A stretch of 64,000 bases of DNA from the NCBI RefSeq assembly GCF_000026045.1, contig NC_007426.1:1302001-1366000 (forward strand), in the 5' to 3' direction. Each line of letters opens with the position of its first letter. Position 1 is the first letter of the stretch. This stretch comes from Natronomonas pharaonis DSM 2160 (GTDB taxonomy: Archaea > Halobacteriota > Halobacteria > Halobacteriales > Haloarculaceae). Of this stretch, positions 51,635-59,683 are shown one piece after another. The position numbers and the translations under genes were made by a program. A model generated the notes under the pieces. The model was not told the DNA's origin, did not search any database, and saw nothing but the letters and a program-made list of their open reading frames with translations.

Positions 51635-52569
51635 CAGCCCTCTGTCGGTCGGTCGGCGGTGGTTTGCTGGCTGTGCTCGGCTGCGCTCCGGTCGTTTCTT
51701 TCGTTCCGGCCCGAAGCAACGTCCAGAAAGAGCCCTTCGAGACTCGGCTCCACGGTCCGGATATCAGCAAGGCGGCCGCCCCGCTCTACGGCGGCTTCTC
51801 GGACGGCCTCAACAGCATCAATATCGTCGACGACGCGCCGGTATCTGTCGTCGTCCTCGACCGAGCCGGGAACCTCGACGGTCGTAAAGACGTGATACTC
51901 CGTCTCGCCGTACGTCTCCCGGAGTTCGGAGAGCGGCCCCTTCGTGACGATTTTGCCCTCGTTCATAATCGCGACCCGGTCGCAGACCTCCTCGACGTGG
52001 TAGAGATTGTGTGCCGAGAAGACGACGGTGCGGCCCTCCTCGGCGAGTTCCTTCGTGAACTCGATGATGTAGTTCGTCGTCAGCGGGTCGAGACCGGACG
52101 CCGGTTCGTCGTAGACCAGCACGTCTGGGTCGTTGACCAGCGAGCGGGCGATGGCGACTTTCCGCTTCATTCCCTTCGACATGTCGCCTAAAGCCCGTTC
52201 GCGGTGAGCCAACTCCAGCCGGTCGAGCGTGTTTTCGATGCGCTGGTTGGCAACCTCGCGCGGGACATCGTAGAGGTCGGCAAAGAATCGGAGATACGAC
52301 CGCGGTGACATCTCCTCGTAAAGCGGCGACTCCTCGGGGAGAAAGCCGAGGCGGCGTCGTGTCTCGCGGCTATCGGCCGGTTCGCCGTTGATGGCGACCG
52401 TCCCCGAAGTCGGCTCAAGCAGTCCGGCGATAGCCTTCAGTGTCGTCGTCTTGCCGGCTCCGTTCGGCCCGATGACGCCGAAGACTTCCCCACTGTCGAC
52501 GCTGAATGTGCTTCCTTCGACCGCAGCGAACCCCCCGTATTCCTTCCGAAGGTCGCGTACCTCTATCAC
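51634..52569 (-). CDS. ABC transporter ATP-binding protein
   Basis: 311 residues from GTG 52569. Walker A is IGPNGAGKTTT, the Q-loop FLPEESP, the signature DMSKGMKRKVAIARSL (a variant of LSGGQ), Walker B VLVYDEPASGLDP, and the H-loop VFSAHNLYHVEEV. The C-terminal ~90 residues are an extension seen in NatA/CcmA-type drug or ion exporters. TTTTTGTA near 52590-52598 on the minus strand is a plausible TATA box, so the operon is ATPase, fused permease, permease. Confidence 0.95.
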   Translation of the reverse strand: MIEVRDLRKEYGGFAAVEGSTFSVDSGEVFGVIGPNGAGKTTTLKAIAGLLEPTSGTVAINGEPADSRETRRRLGFLPEESPLYEEMSPRSYLRFFADLYDVPREVANQRIENTLDRLELAHRERALGDMSKGMKRKVAIARSLVNDPDVLVYDEPASGLDPLTTNYIIEFTKELAEEGRTVVFSAHNLYHVEEVCDRVAIMNEGKIVTKGPLSELRETYGETEYHVFTTVEVPGSVEDDDRYRRVVDDIDAVEAVREAAVERGGRLADIRTVEPSLEGLFLDVASGRNERNDRSAAEHSQQTTADRPTEG

Positions 52570-52632
52570 GTGCGGTCGAACGCCCCCCGGTTACAAAAAT
52601 CCGTGCCGCGAATCGTCGACGGAAGCCGCCGA

Positions 52633-53652
52633 CTACGTGCCGACCGCGTCGGCGAGCAACTCGTGTGACCGAAGCTTGGTCTCGTGGTCACCAACGGTCT
52701 GTTGGACCATCACCTCGTCGACGCCGAGTTCGTCGGCGAGTTGGTCGAAAAGCGCCGCAACCGTTTCCGGGCTGCCGGAGATGGCGCGCGGCCACGCATC
52801 GATATCGAGCGATGTCGGCGTGGGGTCGGGAACACCACCAAGCTCGTCGATGGCTGTCTCGACTGACGGCCGCGCTCCGACGGTGCCGCGCTGCATTCGC
52901 GCGTAGACGGCCTCGGCGACGGACCGCTGCCGGGCGGCCGCCTCGTCTGTCGGTGCACAGACAGCGTTGACAGCAACCATCGCCTGCGGCTCGTCGACGC
53001 CGCCGGCCAGCGGCGAGGCTTCGAACTCCTCGCGGTAGGTCTCGAATGCGCGCGGCATGAACTGCGGGCGGATGAAGGCCGCAAAGCAGTACCGGAGGCC
53101 GAGCCGGCCGGCGACGGCGGCGCTGGAGGGGCTCGACCCGAGCACCCACGGTACCGCCGGCCCCGCTCCCGACCGTGGGATGGTGATGTCGGCGTACTCA
53201 TGGCCGTCAGGAAAGTCGTCATAGAGATGGGCAACGACGGCTTCGATCTTCTCCGCGTGGTCCTCGTCGGGGTTCCGGACGTGCCGTTCGGTCCCGAGCG
53301 CCCGGTCGACTGCCGGCGACCCGTTTGCGCGACCGAGGCCGGCGTCGACCCGCCCCGGCGCGAGGCCGTCGAGCGCGCCGAATATCTCGGCGACCTTGAG
53401 CGGGCTGTAATGGTTGAGCAGGACCGCACCGCTCCCGAGCCGTATCGAGTCGGTCGCCGCCGCCAGCCGCCCGAGCAACACCTCGGGGGTCGTGCCGGCG
53501 AGCGTGTCGGCCATCCCGTGGTGTTCAGCGACCCAGTACCGAGTCAAGCCGAGGCGCTCGGCCTGTTCGGCGGCCTCAACGGTGTCGGCGTATGCCTCCG
53601 TCGCGGTTCCGTCGTCAGGGACCGGCGACAGGTCAACAGCAGAGAGGTTCAC
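52633..53652 (-). CDS. LLM class flavin-dependent oxidoreductase
   Basis: 339 residues from GTG 53652. The luciferase-like barrel shows TRYWVAEHHGMADTL, LGSGAVLLNHYSPLKVAE, APGRVDAGLGRANGS and PWVLGSSPSSAAVAGRLGLRYCFAAF, binding F420 or FMN. This matches the LuxA-like/MsnO branch that begins SAVDLSPV. Members are monooxygenases or reductases of unknown substrate. It ends about 60 nt from the ABC ATPase start. Confidence 0.93.
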   Translation of the reverse strand: MNLSAVDLSPVPDDGTATEAYADTVEAAEQAERLGLTRYWVAEHHGMADTLAGTTPEVLLGRLAAATDSIRLGSGAVLLNHYSPLKVAEIFGALDGLAPGRVDAGLGRANGSPAVDRALGTERHVRNPDEDHAEKIEAVVAHLYDDFPDGHEYADITIPRSGAGPAVPWVLGSSPSSAAVAGRLGLRYCFAAFIRPQFMPRAFETYREEFEASPLAGGVDEPQAMVAVNAVCAPTDEAAARQRSVAEAVYARMQRGTVGARPSVETAIDELGGVPDPTPTSLDIDAWPRAISGSPETVAALFDQLADELGVDEVMVQQTVGDHETKLRSHELLADAVGT

Positions 53653-53715
53653 AGGTGTGGTCGCCGCTGCCGAATCCTAAGCGTTGCGACCGCAGAAACG
53701 AGGTCCGAGTGCCGC

Positions 53716-53955
53716 TCACTTCGGTGTGGTGACGCTGAAATCGCGTACCGAATGCAGGTCGTCATCGATGCCGGTCCCGTCGCAGTCGTCGTTCGGACAC
53801 TCGTAATGCCATCCGTCGCGGGTCGCCCGCCGCTCGGAGAACTGTTCGCCGCAGCACTCACAGACGAGCGCTTCCGACGAGCAGGTGTCGCGGTGGAGTT
53901 CGTACTGTAGTTCGTTCGTGAACGTCCGTTTGCAGTTGCGGCACGTGTAGGTCAT
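53716..53955 (-). CDS. Small zinc-finger protein
   Basis: 79 residues with two or three metal sites: CRNCKRTFTNELQYELHRDTC (C2HC, C2H2-like), CECCGEQF, and ECPNDDCDG. The tail is acidic. Small haloarchaeal zinc-finger proteins of this kind are common and some affect motility or adhesion; no role can be assigned here. The strong TATA box at 53976-53987 fixes ATG 53955. Confidence 0.88.
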   Translation of the reverse strand: MTYTCRNCKRTFTNELQYELHRDTCSSEALVCECCGEQFSERRATRDGWHYECPNDDCDGTGIDDDLHSVRDFSVTTPK

Positions 53956-53975
53956 ATCTGAACGTCGATTATCGA

Positions 53976-53987
53976 GTATAATATAAG
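53976..53987 (-). promoter_or_regulatory. TATA box of the zinc-finger gene
   Basis: CTTATATTATAC on the minus strand is 21-32 nt from ATG 53955. Confidence 0.65.
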
Positions 53988-54077
53988 TACCCGTTCGTTT
54001 TTCACCGTGGGAATTGGGCGAAACGACAGAGGGCGACGGGGCCGGTAGAACCGATGCCTACGCGCCCGCTCTGAAGC

Positions 54078-54097
54078 CGGTGGGTCACCGCCCACCG
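54078..54097 (-). terminator. Hairpin after the DoxX gene
   Basis: CGGTGGG and CCCACCG are perfect 7-bp arms around TCACCG. The hairpin begins 11 nt past the DoxX stop. No U-tract follows, so its terminator role is only likely; it might instead be a structured remnant like those at 9.8-10.2 kb. Confidence 0.35.
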
Positions 54098-54107
54098 TAG
54101 GTGAGCC

Positions 54108-54524
54108 TTAGACCAGCCCGATGTTGAGCGCGTACGGCCACGTTGAGCCGGCAACCGCGAGGAAGGCCAGCGCGCCCCCGGCTCCGAAGACGTTCTTGAG
54201 GAAGGCGTTCATCTCGTTTTGTGCCTCTTCGCCGTCCATGTTCCAGAAGTCGTGCATCGTTACCGCCGAAGCGAGCAAAAACAGCGCTAGCCCGCCGGCA
54301 CCGATGGCAGGAACCACTCCGGCAACAACCGAAAGCCCACCGAAGACGAGTAGCCCGCCGCTGAGAAGGACGGATGCCCGAGGGAACGGAAGCCCCTTGA
54401 ATTCAGCGTACTCGGCCATCCCGTCGGTATCGAGGAAGTGGTTGACGCCGGTGAACGCGAGCGTCGCACCGAACAGGACGCGGGCGAGCACGAATACGAT
54501 GTCAGCGCCGGCGCTCTCAAACAT
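54108..54524 (-). CDS. DoxX family membrane protein
   Basis: 138 residues with four TM helices. LARVLFGATLAFTGVNHFLDTDGMAEYAEFKGLPFP is the DoxX signature, and MHDFWNMDGEEAQNEMNAFLKNVFGAGGALAF its second half. DoxX proteins occur in thiosulfate:quinone oxidoreductase and in redox or oxidative-stress complexes. ATG 54524 has a good GGAGGGG ribosome-binding site, favouring it over the upstream in-frame start at 54560. The gap to the divergent tyrS gene holds a palindrome. Confidence 0.9.
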   Translation of the reverse strand: MFESAGADIVFVLARVLFGATLAFTGVNHFLDTDGMAEYAEFKGLPFPRASVLLSGGLLVFGGLSVVAGVVPAIGAGGLALFLLASAVTMHDFWNMDGEEAQNEMNAFLKNVFGAGGALAFLAVAGSTWPYALNIGLV

Positions 54525-54648
54525 CGTCAGTCCCCTCCACTGGTCGGCTGGCGGTTCCAAATCGTTCGCTTGCTGGCTGCGAGTTCGTCGTCGAAGCTAG
54601 TATCATTACACAAGCTGGTACACGCTCGAACTAATATATCAGTTTGGC

Positions 54649-54679
54649 AACATTAGTGTTACCGGGTAACCTCGATGTT
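54649..54679. promoter_or_regulatory. Nested palindrome between doxX and tyrS
   Basis: Two symmetric arms share one centre at 54664: inner GTTACC/GGTAAC and outer AACAT/ATGTT. The site is in the divergent intergenic region, about 44 nt upstream of the tyrS TATA box and 125 nt upstream of the doxX start. It looks like a dimeric repressor site. Confidence 0.55.
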
Positions 54680-54722
54680 ATGAGGGGGCCTAACACGGAT
54701 GTACCGGGGCGACAACCCGAAC

Positions 54723-54730
54723 GTTTTATC
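54723..54730 (+). promoter_or_regulatory. TATA box of tyrS
   Basis: GTTTTATC lies 24-31 nt upstream of ATG 54754. Confidence 0.5.
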
Positions 54731-54753
54731 GGCTATCTACCGGAAGCGGGCGT

Positions 54754-55791
54754 ATGGACACGGTCGAGCGGACGGACCTCGTCGCTCGGTTTACCGAGGA
54801 GGTAATCGAGCGCGACGAGATTGAGACGTTGTTCGAGGAACAAGACGAGCCGACGGCGTACATCGGCTACGCGCCGACTGGTGAGATGCACATCGGCCAC
54901 TTCACGACGATGCGGAAGTTGGCCGACTTCATCGACGCCGGCCTCGATGTGACGGTCCTCGTCGCCGACCTTCACGCACACCTCGATGACGCCAAAAGCC
55001 CCTTTGAGCTGCTGGAGGCCCGGTCGGAGTACTACGAGCGGGCCATCGAGGGGATGATAGCTGCTGCGGGTGCCGACCCCGACGGTATCTCGTTCATCCG
55101 CGGGACGGACTTCCAGCTCGACGAGCCGTATACCCTCGACCTCTACCGACTGCTGGCCGATACGACGCTTTCCCGAGCCCAGCGAGCCGGCAGCGAGGTT
55201 GTCCGACAGTCCGAGAACCCCTCTCTCGGCAGCCTCGTGTACACGCTGATGCAGGCGCTTGACGTCGCCGCGCTCGACGCTGACATCGCCTACGGCGGCA
55301 TCGACCAGCGCGGCATCTACATGCTCGCCCGCGAACAGCTTCCCGACCACGGCTACGACAAGCCGGCCTGCGTGTTCGCCCCCCTGCTGTCGGGACTTTC
55401 CGGCGGCAAGATGTCCGCTTCGGAAGCAGGGTCGAAAATAAACCTCACTGACGATGGGGAAGCCATCGACGAGAAGATCGGCGGCGCGTACTGCCCAGCC
55501 GGAGAGACCGAAGAAAACGGCGTCTTGGAGTATCTCGAATACCTCGTCTTCCCGGTGTTTGACCAGCGCGACACGTCGTTCGTCGTCGAGCGGCCGGAAA
55601 AGTACGGCGGCGACCTTGAATACGGGACCTACGACGAGCTTGAGGCGGACTTCGTCTCCGGAGAGCTACACCCCGCTGACCTCAAGCCCGCTGCCGCCGC
55701 CGCCATTGACGAAGTCGTCGCCCCGGTTCGAGAACTGCTCCTCGAAGACCCCGAGCTGCTTGCGTCGGCCTACCCCGAGCGCTACGAGTAG
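54754..55791 (+). CDS. tyrS: Tyrosyl-tRNA synthetase
   Basis: 345 residues, the short archaeal type. APTGEMHIGHF carries the HIGH motif (residues 46-49) and SGGKMSASEAG the KMSKS equivalent. LVADLHAHLDD and the Tyr-binding QALDVAALDADIAYGGIDQRGIYMLARE are as in archaeal TyrRS. It charges tRNA-Tyr. There is no S4-like C-terminal domain, as expected for archaea. An HxlR gene converges from the other strand 4 nt after its stop. Confidence 0.96.
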   Translation: MDTVERTDLVARFTEEVIERDEIETLFEEQDEPTAYIGYAPTGEMHIGHFTTMRKLADFIDAGLDVTVLVADLHAHLDDAKSPFELLEARSEYYERAIEGMIAAAGADPDGISFIRGTDFQLDEPYTLDLYRLLADTTLSRAQRAGSEVVRQSENPSLGSLVYTLMQALDVAALDADIAYGGIDQRGIYMLAREQLPDHGYDKPACVFAPLLSGLSGGKMSASEAGSKINLTDDGEAIDEKIGGAYCPAGETEENGVLEYLEYLVFPVFDQRDTSFVVERPEKYGGDLEYGTYDELEADFVSGELHPADLKPAAAAAIDEVVAPVRELLLEDPELLASAYPERYE

Positions 55792-55795
55792 TTTC

Positions 55796-56122
55796 TCACT
55801 CGATTTCGAGCCACTCGTCGGCCCATTCTTCGATTTCGTCGAACACCGGCGCGAGCGAGCGACCCTTCTGTGTTAATGAGTAGTACGTCGCAACCGGTGC
55901 GTCCTCTTCGAGTCGTCGCTCGACGAACTCCGTCTCCTGAAGGTCGTCAAGCACGCGCGACAGCGTTCGGGAGTTGGCCCCCGTCGAACGCTTCAGTTCG
56001 TTGAACCGCTTTTCGCCGTGCTGGAGGTCATGCAGCACGAGCAGCCGCCATTTTGAGCCGATTTGGTCCATCGACTCGACGACCGGACATGCCGCCTCCA
56101 ACCGACGCTGAGTGTTCGACAT
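55796..56122 (-). CDS. HxlR/MarR-type winged-helix regulator
   Basis: 108 residues. CPVVESMDQIGSKWRLLVLHDLQHGEKRFNELKRSTGANSRTLSRVLDDLQETEFVERR is the HxlR pattern, with the conserved Cys12 that is redox-sensitive in several homologues. It may respond to oxidants and control nearby genes such as doxX. The TATA box at 56145-56153 gives leaderless spacing for ATG 56122. Confidence 0.92.
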   Translation of the reverse strand: MSNTQRRLEAACPVVESMDQIGSKWRLLVLHDLQHGEKRFNELKRSTGANSRTLSRVLDDLQETEFVERRLEEDAPVATYYSLTQKGRSLAPVFDEIEEWADEWLEIE

Positions 56123-56144
56123 AGACGCCGATACAACAGCCGGG

Positions 56145-56153
56145 AATAAATAC
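56145..56153 (-). promoter_or_regulatory. TATA box of the HxlR gene
   Basis: GTATTTATT on the minus strand is 23-31 nt from ATG 56122. Confidence 0.55.
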
Positions 56154-56207
56154 TCACGCCCCGCCGGTAGCGGCACACACAAGCGGGTCGCGCCCCTATC
56201 CAATAAT

Positions 56208-56666
56208 ATGTATACAGGCCGCACGGAGAAGCCCTGCTGTCTCTGCGGGCGTCCGGAACCGGACCACCGCATCGACATCCCGCCGCGCGCGATTCAACTG
56301 CTAAAACACTCCGGGCCGATAGCGTGGCAGGACATCGAGGGTGCTGTCTCGCTGTACTTTTGTGAAGACGACTGGCAGACGGTCAAAGACCTAGTGCTGG
56401 AGACCGGGATGAGCCCGCTGTCCCGCTGCAACGCCGGCCGGGCGTCGTTCGTCCTCAGAGAGGATTTCGAGGCGCTGTTAAACGATGTCCGCGACGAACC
56501 GGACCAGCGACCGCTCGAACGGGAACTCCGCGAGAAGGCCGAATCGGCTGTCGACCGCTACGAAGATGGTGATGACCTCGTTGAGGCGAGAGACCTCGTT
56601 GAAGCCCGTGTCGTCCTCTGGGCACTTGCGGACCTTGACACACGGCAACCCCAAGCCGACGCGTGA
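56208..56666 (+). CDS. Haloarchaeal hypothetical protein with zinc-like CxxC
   Basis: 152 residues. MYTGRTEKPCCLCGRPEPDHRIDIPPRAIQLLKHSG has a Cys2/CxxC and YFCEDDWQTV a further Cys, probably one zinc site in the first 60 residues. The rest is helical and acidic, containing RCNAGRASFVLREDFEAL. I do not recognise the family. No clear TATA box was seen; the ATG at 56208 is the only good start. Confidence 0.75.
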   Translation: MYTGRTEKPCCLCGRPEPDHRIDIPPRAIQLLKHSGPIAWQDIEGAVSLYFCEDDWQTVKDLVLETGMSPLSRCNAGRASFVLREDFEALLNDVRDEPDQRPLERELREKAESAVDRYEDGDDLVEARDLVEARVVLWALADLDTRQPQADA

Positions 56667-56750
56667 TTCGGGTACCTGCTGACAATATTTCAGTGTCTAT
56701 CTCTGACAGCTATATTCTAGCGCTATTTAATTTACTCCTGTTTACGAAGC

Positions 56751-56758
56751 TTTTTATT
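56751..56758 (+). promoter_or_regulatory. Promoter of the surface-protein cassette
   Basis: TTTTTATT lies 30-37 nt upstream of ATG 56788. The 80 nt before it are unusually AT-rich (including GCTATTTAATTTA at about 56721-56733), unlike other intergenic regions here. Confidence 0.5.
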
Positions 56759-56787
56759 CCAATACGAAGGAGCCTGCGGCACATCGA

Positions 56788-58050
56788 ATGCACTGGCGAA
56801 TCACGATCGCGGTCGGCATCGTCGCTGTCGCGGCGCTGTCGGGCGTTGCGGCAGCAGATGAGCCGATGGCTGACGCCGGCCTTGACCAGGAAGTCTCGGT
56901 CAACACCACAGTCCAACTCGACGGCACCGGGTCGACACATCCGGACGGTGAGATACAGACCTATCAGTGGGACGTTACCCACGACGGCGGGACGACAGTC
57001 TACACGTCCTGTATGACCTGTTCGCGGACGGAGTTCACGCCGTCTGCTCCCGGAACGTACGAGGTGACGCTGTCTGTCACTGATGGGGCGAGCCAGCGCG
57101 CCACAGATACGCTCTATGTTACCGTCACCGACGCGGGGCCGAGTGTCGAGCTTGACGGGCCACTAACTGTCGACACCGACGACCCGGCAACGTTCGAGGC
57201 AGCGGCCGAAAGCCCCGACGCTGAGCTCGAAACGGTTTCGTGGGCCGTCGAGGATGACATCGTCACCGAACGGCCGCTGGATGGCGGCGTGGACACTGAT
57301 GCGTTCCAGTTTGCCTTCGGCGACCCGGACACGTATCGGCTACAGGTCGTGGTTCGAGATGTCAACGGCCGAACGACCTATGAGGAACTGTTCGTGCAAG
57401 CTGAAGCACCGCCGGAACCGAGCGGTGGGTCGTCGGGCGGGTCGTCCGGTGGGACGGAGACGCCGACGCCCGAGGAGACGCCGGAAGAAACGCCACGCAT
57501 AGGGGATCCGAATAATGAAGAGTCGGTCATCTACGAGGCCGACGGCTACTACCAAAATCGGAATGCGGGTGCCGACGTAGCCGACTCGGCATACATCGGA
57601 ACTGAAGTAACTGAATACAGCTTCGATGACGGAGAAAACGCTCCGTGGGGGCAGCCAATAATGGAGCAGGCCGGCGGAAGCGCATGGGAGGGGATTCAGT
57701 CACAGGTTTATGGAGAAGAGCGGCAGGAGCATTCGTGTACGATAACCGGCGATAGCATCGACATGTGCTCGCAGGTCGCGCATCAAATCGAATCTCATGG
57801 GGAGACATCTCACGTCTACTCACCGGACAAAAGCGGAACGTACCACGAGTACGGCTTGAGAGATGTTGAGCGTACTGAGGGGCCGAACCCCCTCGAAAAT
57901 CGCGATGAGGTCGATAAGATACACGTCACCATCATCACACAGCCCGAAGAAGACGGGCTTGTTGACCAAGCTTCAGACATAGCAGACGGTGTCGTTGACG
58001 GCGTCGACAGCGCCTTTGGGTATGTTCGGTCGGGAGGTGAATCGGCATGA
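56788..58050 (+). CDS. Secreted PKD-domain protein
   Basis: 420 residues. A Sec-type signal (ITIAVGIVAVAALSGVAAA) leads to two PKD/Ig-like domains (about 26-112 and 115-205), the first with a CMTC pair. A G/S/T/P linker (about 212-240) precedes a 180-residue C-terminal region with a Cys pair (SCTITGDSIDMC) and no recognised fold. PKD domains serve adhesion and cell-surface spacing. It overlaps the following lipoprotein gene by 4 nt (ATGA) and starts a three-gene cassette. Confidence 0.85.
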   Translation: MHWRITIAVGIVAVAALSGVAAADEPMADAGLDQEVSVNTTVQLDGTGSTHPDGEIQTYQWDVTHDGGTTVYTSCMTCSRTEFTPSAPGTYEVTLSVTDGASQRATDTLYVTVTDAGPSVELDGPLTVDTDDPATFEAAAESPDAELETVSWAVEDDIVTERPLDGGVDTDAFQFAFGDPDTYRLQVVVRDVNGRTTYEELFVQAEAPPEPSGGSSGGSSGGTETPTPEETPEETPRIGDPNNEESVIYEADGYYQNRNAGADVADSAYIGTEVTEYSFDDGENAPWGQPIMEQAGGSAWEGIQSQVYGEERQEHSCTITGDSIDMCSQVAHQIESHGETSHVYSPDKSGTYHEYGLRDVERTEGPNPLENRDEVDKIHVTIITQPEEDGLVDQASDIADGVVDGVDSAFGYVRSGGESA

Positions 58051-59060
58051 ACCGAGACGAATTAGTAGCCAACAAGACTGTCGGCCGACGGGCATTACTT
58101 GGGTCCGTAGCTGCCTTCGCAGGTGTCGTCGCCGGCTGTTCCCAGCTATCACCGGCGTCATCGAAAGAAAACAGACCTGCGGAAAATAAAACATCGAAGC
58201 CGTCCTCCTCAGACATCCAAGACGCGAACACCCGATTGGAGTACGTCTCCAGTGAGATTGAATCGGTACCAGTAGTCGACGAGAACGGGGAGCTAGCCTT
58301 CGATACCGACGCGTTCGAAGGATCCTTCGACCACGAACGTCTCTTTGAAACGGTCAAAGACATCCGCGACTCGTTCGAAGGCCAGAATACGGACCGCGCT
58401 AACGAGCTCGTTCCCGCTTCCCGTCTCCTCTACTCCCGTATTGAGCTCCGGCTACTGCTCAACGATGTCTTCGCTTCCGGCACAATGTACCAGCACATGT
58501 TTATGCGAAATAATTATGGAGCTGCTTCCAAGCACGCTGAAGAGGCTCTAGAGGCACTTGATTACCTACCGGGGAACGCCGACACTATAGAACACCGAAT
58601 TGACCGTCTTCCAGGGAGCCAGAGGGTTAATGGTGAATACAGCACGGAGGTCGCCAAGATGGAGGCGGCTATGGCTGCTGAAATATATAGCTGGGCCGTC
58701 CCCGCATATCGAGGACTCAGAGATGTCTCAACCGGAATGAAACTAGTTTCTGAGTCTCAGACGTGGGAGATGGGTGAACGGTCCCCGGATTCTCCGGAGC
58801 ACTACACCGAGATCAGCGAGCGGTTCAGTAGCGCTAAAAAAGAATTCAATGAAGCACACGGTAGCGGAACGCCGATTCCGAGGATGGTACCCGTGTTTGA
58901 TGACCTCCGTTGCTTTGCTTCGGATATGGACGAAGTAATGGCCGATGTTGCAACCGCTGCTGAACTGTCTCTGGAAGAAAGACACGATGAGTCCCAGCGA
59001 ATCCGTGAGGATGCACTCAGACGAGCCGAACAAAACGAAAGCCGGTGCCTCCCTGAATAG
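58047..59060 (+). CDS. Tat-type lipoprotein of unknown function
   Basis: 337 residues. VGRRALLGSVAAFAGVVAGC is a twin-Arg signal ending in a lipobox Cys31, so it is anchored outside the cell by lipid. The mature part is helical and acidic without recognised motifs; AEEALEALDYLPGN and LEERHDESQRIREDAL suggest long helices. GC content is below the chromosomal average here, especially in the second half. It is coupled to the PKD gene upstream and followed 2 nt later by the CAP-domain gene. Confidence 0.85.
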   Translation: MNRDELVANKTVGRRALLGSVAAFAGVVAGCSQLSPASSKENRPAENKTSKPSSSDIQDANTRLEYVSSEIESVPVVDENGELAFDTDAFEGSFDHERLFETVKDIRDSFEGQNTDRANELVPASRLLYSRIELRLLLNDVFASGTMYQHMFMRNNYGAASKHAEEALEALDYLPGNADTIEHRIDRLPGSQRVNGEYSTEVAKMEAAMAAEIYSWAVPAYRGLRDVSTGMKLVSESQTWEMGERSPDSPEHYTEISERFSSAKKEFNEAHGSGTPIPRMVPVFDDLRCFASDMDEVMADVATAAELSLEERHDESQRIREDALRRAEQNESRCLPE

Positions 59061-59062
59061 AA

Positions 59063-59683
59063 ATGAATGCCAAAACAATCTTAAATATCATTTCGGCAGT
59101 AATCCTTCTCTTTGTTGTCCTCCCTGTCGTCATCGTGGGCGCGTTCGAGCTGTGTACGACGGTCGGGAATGACAACAACTCAATTGACAAAGAAGAGCCC
59201 TCCAACGGAGAGACAAAACTCTCCGGGGTTCCAAACCCGTCTTCTTCGAACCATTCGTCGATTGATGGTGAGCGGCTAGAAGACGAGATACACCACAAAA
59301 TAAATGATAAGCGGGAATCGCTGGACAGACAGCGGCTGGAAAAGTCAGAGAGGGTTAGGCGGATTGCCCGGGGCCACAGCAAAAGTATGGCGACTGGAGA
59401 CTTCTATGCGCATGTAGATACAGATGGGAATGACCAGACCGATAGGCACGAAATGTATGACGGGTGTACGTTAGTCGGCGAGAATATAATTATTGGACAT
59501 AAACAAGATCGAGGCGTAAATGAAATAGCCGAATCCCTCGTCGAACGGTGGGTTGACTCAGAAGGTCACTATGAGAATCTAAAGAGCCAAGGACATAACG
59601 TCTCCGGCGTCGGCGTCTACGTAACCGAGGACGGAACAATATACGCCACACAGAACTTCTGCCGCGAGCATCCGGACACCTAA
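59063..59683 (+). CDS. CAP (SCP/PR-1) domain membrane-anchored protein
   Basis: 206 residues. An N-terminal TM anchor ([23 protein letters not shown]) exposes the rest outside. The CAP domain (about 70-200) shows [54 protein letters not shown] and ATQNFC, including the His-Glu-His cavity residues. CAP proteins are secreted and bind lipids or act in defence and adhesion. The GC content (about 45-50% in sampled lines) is the lowest in the window, suggesting transfer. It ends the cassette against moaA on the other strand. Confidence 0.9.
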   Translation: MNAKTILNIISAVILLFVVLPVVIVGAFELCTTVGNDNNSIDKEEPSNGETKLSGVPNPSSSNHSSIDGERLEDEIHHKINDKRESLDRQRLEKSERVRRIARGHSKSMATGDFYAHVDTDGNDQTDRHEMYDGCTLVGENIIIGHKQDRGVNEIAESLVERWVDSEGHYENLKSQGHNVSGVGVYVTEDGTIYATQNFCREHPDT

